A DNA stretch of 6,661 bases from JAPLDP01 sp964628285 (GTDB lineage Bacteria > Bacteroidota > Bacteroidia > Bacteroidales > JAGONC01), in NCBI GenBank assembly GCA_964628285.1, contig CAZVNP010000094.1, positions 1-6,661 of the forward strand, in the 5' to 3' direction. The position numbers and the translations under genes were made by a program. Below, in pieces: positions 6,264-6,661 of the stretch. Within the stretch, counting starts at the first letter, position 1; each line of letters starts with the position of its first letter. The notes under the pieces were generated by a model, which saw only the letters and a program-made list of their open reading frames with translations, made no database searches and was not told the DNA's origin.

Positions 6264-6271
6264 CAAATTTA
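6264..6271 (-). promoter_or_regulatory. -7 box TAAATTTG upstream of the cyclase-family gene
   Basis: On the minus strand, TAAATTTG (6271 down to 6264) is an exact match to the Bacteroidota -7 consensus TAnnTTTG. It ends 4 bp before the ATG at 6259, so a transcript would start close to or inside that codon. This favours translation from the second ATG (6241), with a leader of roughly 15-18 nt, or leaderless translation from 6259. No -33 TTG lies at the right distance, so only half the promoter is visible. Confidence 0.4.
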
Positions 6272-6315
6272 GAGTTAAATTCCAATTTCAGGCATTTAGG
6301 AGATAAGATGATCAC

Positions 6316-6341
6316 CGATAATGCCATAGCTTTGGCTATCG
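6316..6341. other. Imperfect hairpin in the cupin-cyclase gap
   Basis: CGATA (6316-6320) pairs with TATCG (6337-6341). After a 2-nt bulge, GCCA (6323-6326) pairs with TGGC (6333-6336) around a 6-nt loop. An alternative inner pairing, ATAGC with GCTAT, competes. No T-run follows on either strand, so it is not a classical terminator, though it may lie in the 3' region of the cupin transcript. Confidence 0.3.
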
Positions 6342-6373
6342 TTGTGTGACTGTGAACAGCTGGCTTCGACTAA

Positions 6374-6389
6374 GTGATCTGATGATCAC
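6374..6389. other. 6-bp hairpin just beyond the cupin stop codon
   Basis: GTGATC (6374-6379) pairs exactly with GATCAC (6384-6389) around TGAT. It begins 11 bp past the cupin stop at 6401-6403 in the minus direction and overlaps the second direct repeat. There is no T-run behind it, so a terminator role is weakly supported. Confidence 0.3.
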
Positions 6390-6400
6390 CGACTCAATGG

Positions 6401-6661
6401 TTACCTGCCGATGATTTCTTCATTTTCGGCTCGCCATGCCGGGTCGACGATGCAGATGAAGACCAGATCGCCCCGACCTGGATTGTGGATGAACTGGATT
6501 GCATGGGGCGGGATATAGATGGCCTGCCCGGCATGTACTTTTTCCGTCTCATTATTGATATGCATCACCCCTTCACCCCCTATGATATAATACACTTCGG
6601 AGGTTGTCAGCCGGTGTGGAAATGACGTGTTGCCAGGTCTGACGATAGCATGTGCCAGACT
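6401..6661 (-). CDS. Cupin-domain protein (partial, N-terminus outside window)
   Basis: The frame is open from the window edge to a TAA at 6401-6403 and gives the last 86 residues of a small single-domain cupin beta-barrel. A GTG at 6595 is internal: the cupin fold clearly continues upstream of it (RPGNTSFPHR). In partial numbering, motif 1 has G10, H16, E22 and G28, with Leu18 where the second His of the HxH pair is usual. Motif 2 has G45, P51 and N60, with Gln56 where the metal-binding His is usual. The barrel is followed by the tail CIVDPAWRAENEE, common in small mannose-6-phosphate-isomerase-like cupins. With two of the four classical ligands replaced, metal binding may be weak or absent, or this may be normal for the subfamily. 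The function is unassigned. It lies upstream of the cyclase-family gene on the same strand; cupins and small metal hydrolases often share catabolic loci, but the gap makes an operon uncertain. Confidence 0.85.
   Translation of the reverse strand, partial: SLAHAIVRPGNTSFPHRLTTSEVYYIIGGEGVMHINNETEKVHAGQAIYIPPHAIQFIHNPGRGDLVFICIVDPAWRAENEEIIGR

Larger units (their letters stand above)
6307..6392. repeat. Direct 12-bp repeats GATGATCACCGA, 74 bp apart
   Basis: GATGATCACCGA occurs at 6307-6318 and again at 6381-6392, both in the gap between the cupin and cyclase-family genes. Each contains the palindrome TGATCA. They may be operator copies or traces of a duplication. Nothing else marks them. Confidence 0.4.

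Overview
The window looks like a piece of a Bacteroidota (probably Bacteroidales-like) chromosome. Supporting signs are a C-terminal type IX secretion sorting tail at the left edge, A/T-rich start regions without Shine-Dalgarno sequences, a TAnnTTTG-type -7 box, a hybrid histidine kinase beside a sigma-54 activator, and a coiled-coil protein whose C-terminal domain resembles the Bacteroides Cbp1 family. No rRNA, tRNA, CRISPR array, insertion sequence or phage gene was recognised.

Left edge (1-336): the last 29 codons of a plus-strand gene for a secreted protein, then a 246-bp gap holding a GC-rich patch (about 172-262) of unknown nature. Centre left (337-4197): a two-gene phosphorelay operon. 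It encodes a membrane hybrid kinase (HisKA, HATPase, REC, Hpt) and, 9 bp later, an NtrC-type sigma-54-dependent response regulator (REC, AAA+, Fis-type HTH). All four phospho-acceptor residues of a His-Asp-His-Asp relay are present.

Centre (4198-4430): a 233-bp intergenic region unusually rich in palindromes. Two TCTCA-N3-TGAGA elements lie 20 bp apart, centre to centre. They are followed by a perfect 14-bp palindrome and a perfect 10-bp palindrome. The layout is what one expects of an upstream activating sequence for the regulator encoded just before it, although I could not find a canonical -24/-12 promoter. Next comes an inner-membrane-anchored, periplasmic coiled-coil protein (4431-5390), closed by a strong intrinsic terminator at 5406-5433.

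Right part (5444-6661, minus strand): a lipoprotein of the cyclase/kynurenine-formamidase-like metal hydrolase family and, upstream of it, the C-terminal 86 residues of a small cupin protein cut by the window edge. They share a strand but are separated by 141 bp with their own palindromes and a -7-like box, so they may be transcribed separately.

Working model (inference): an envelope signal enters through the hybrid kinase, passes along the relay to the sigma-54 activator, and the activator binds the tandem palindromes to drive the downstream coiled-coil envelope protein. The right-hand metabolic genes are probably unrelated.
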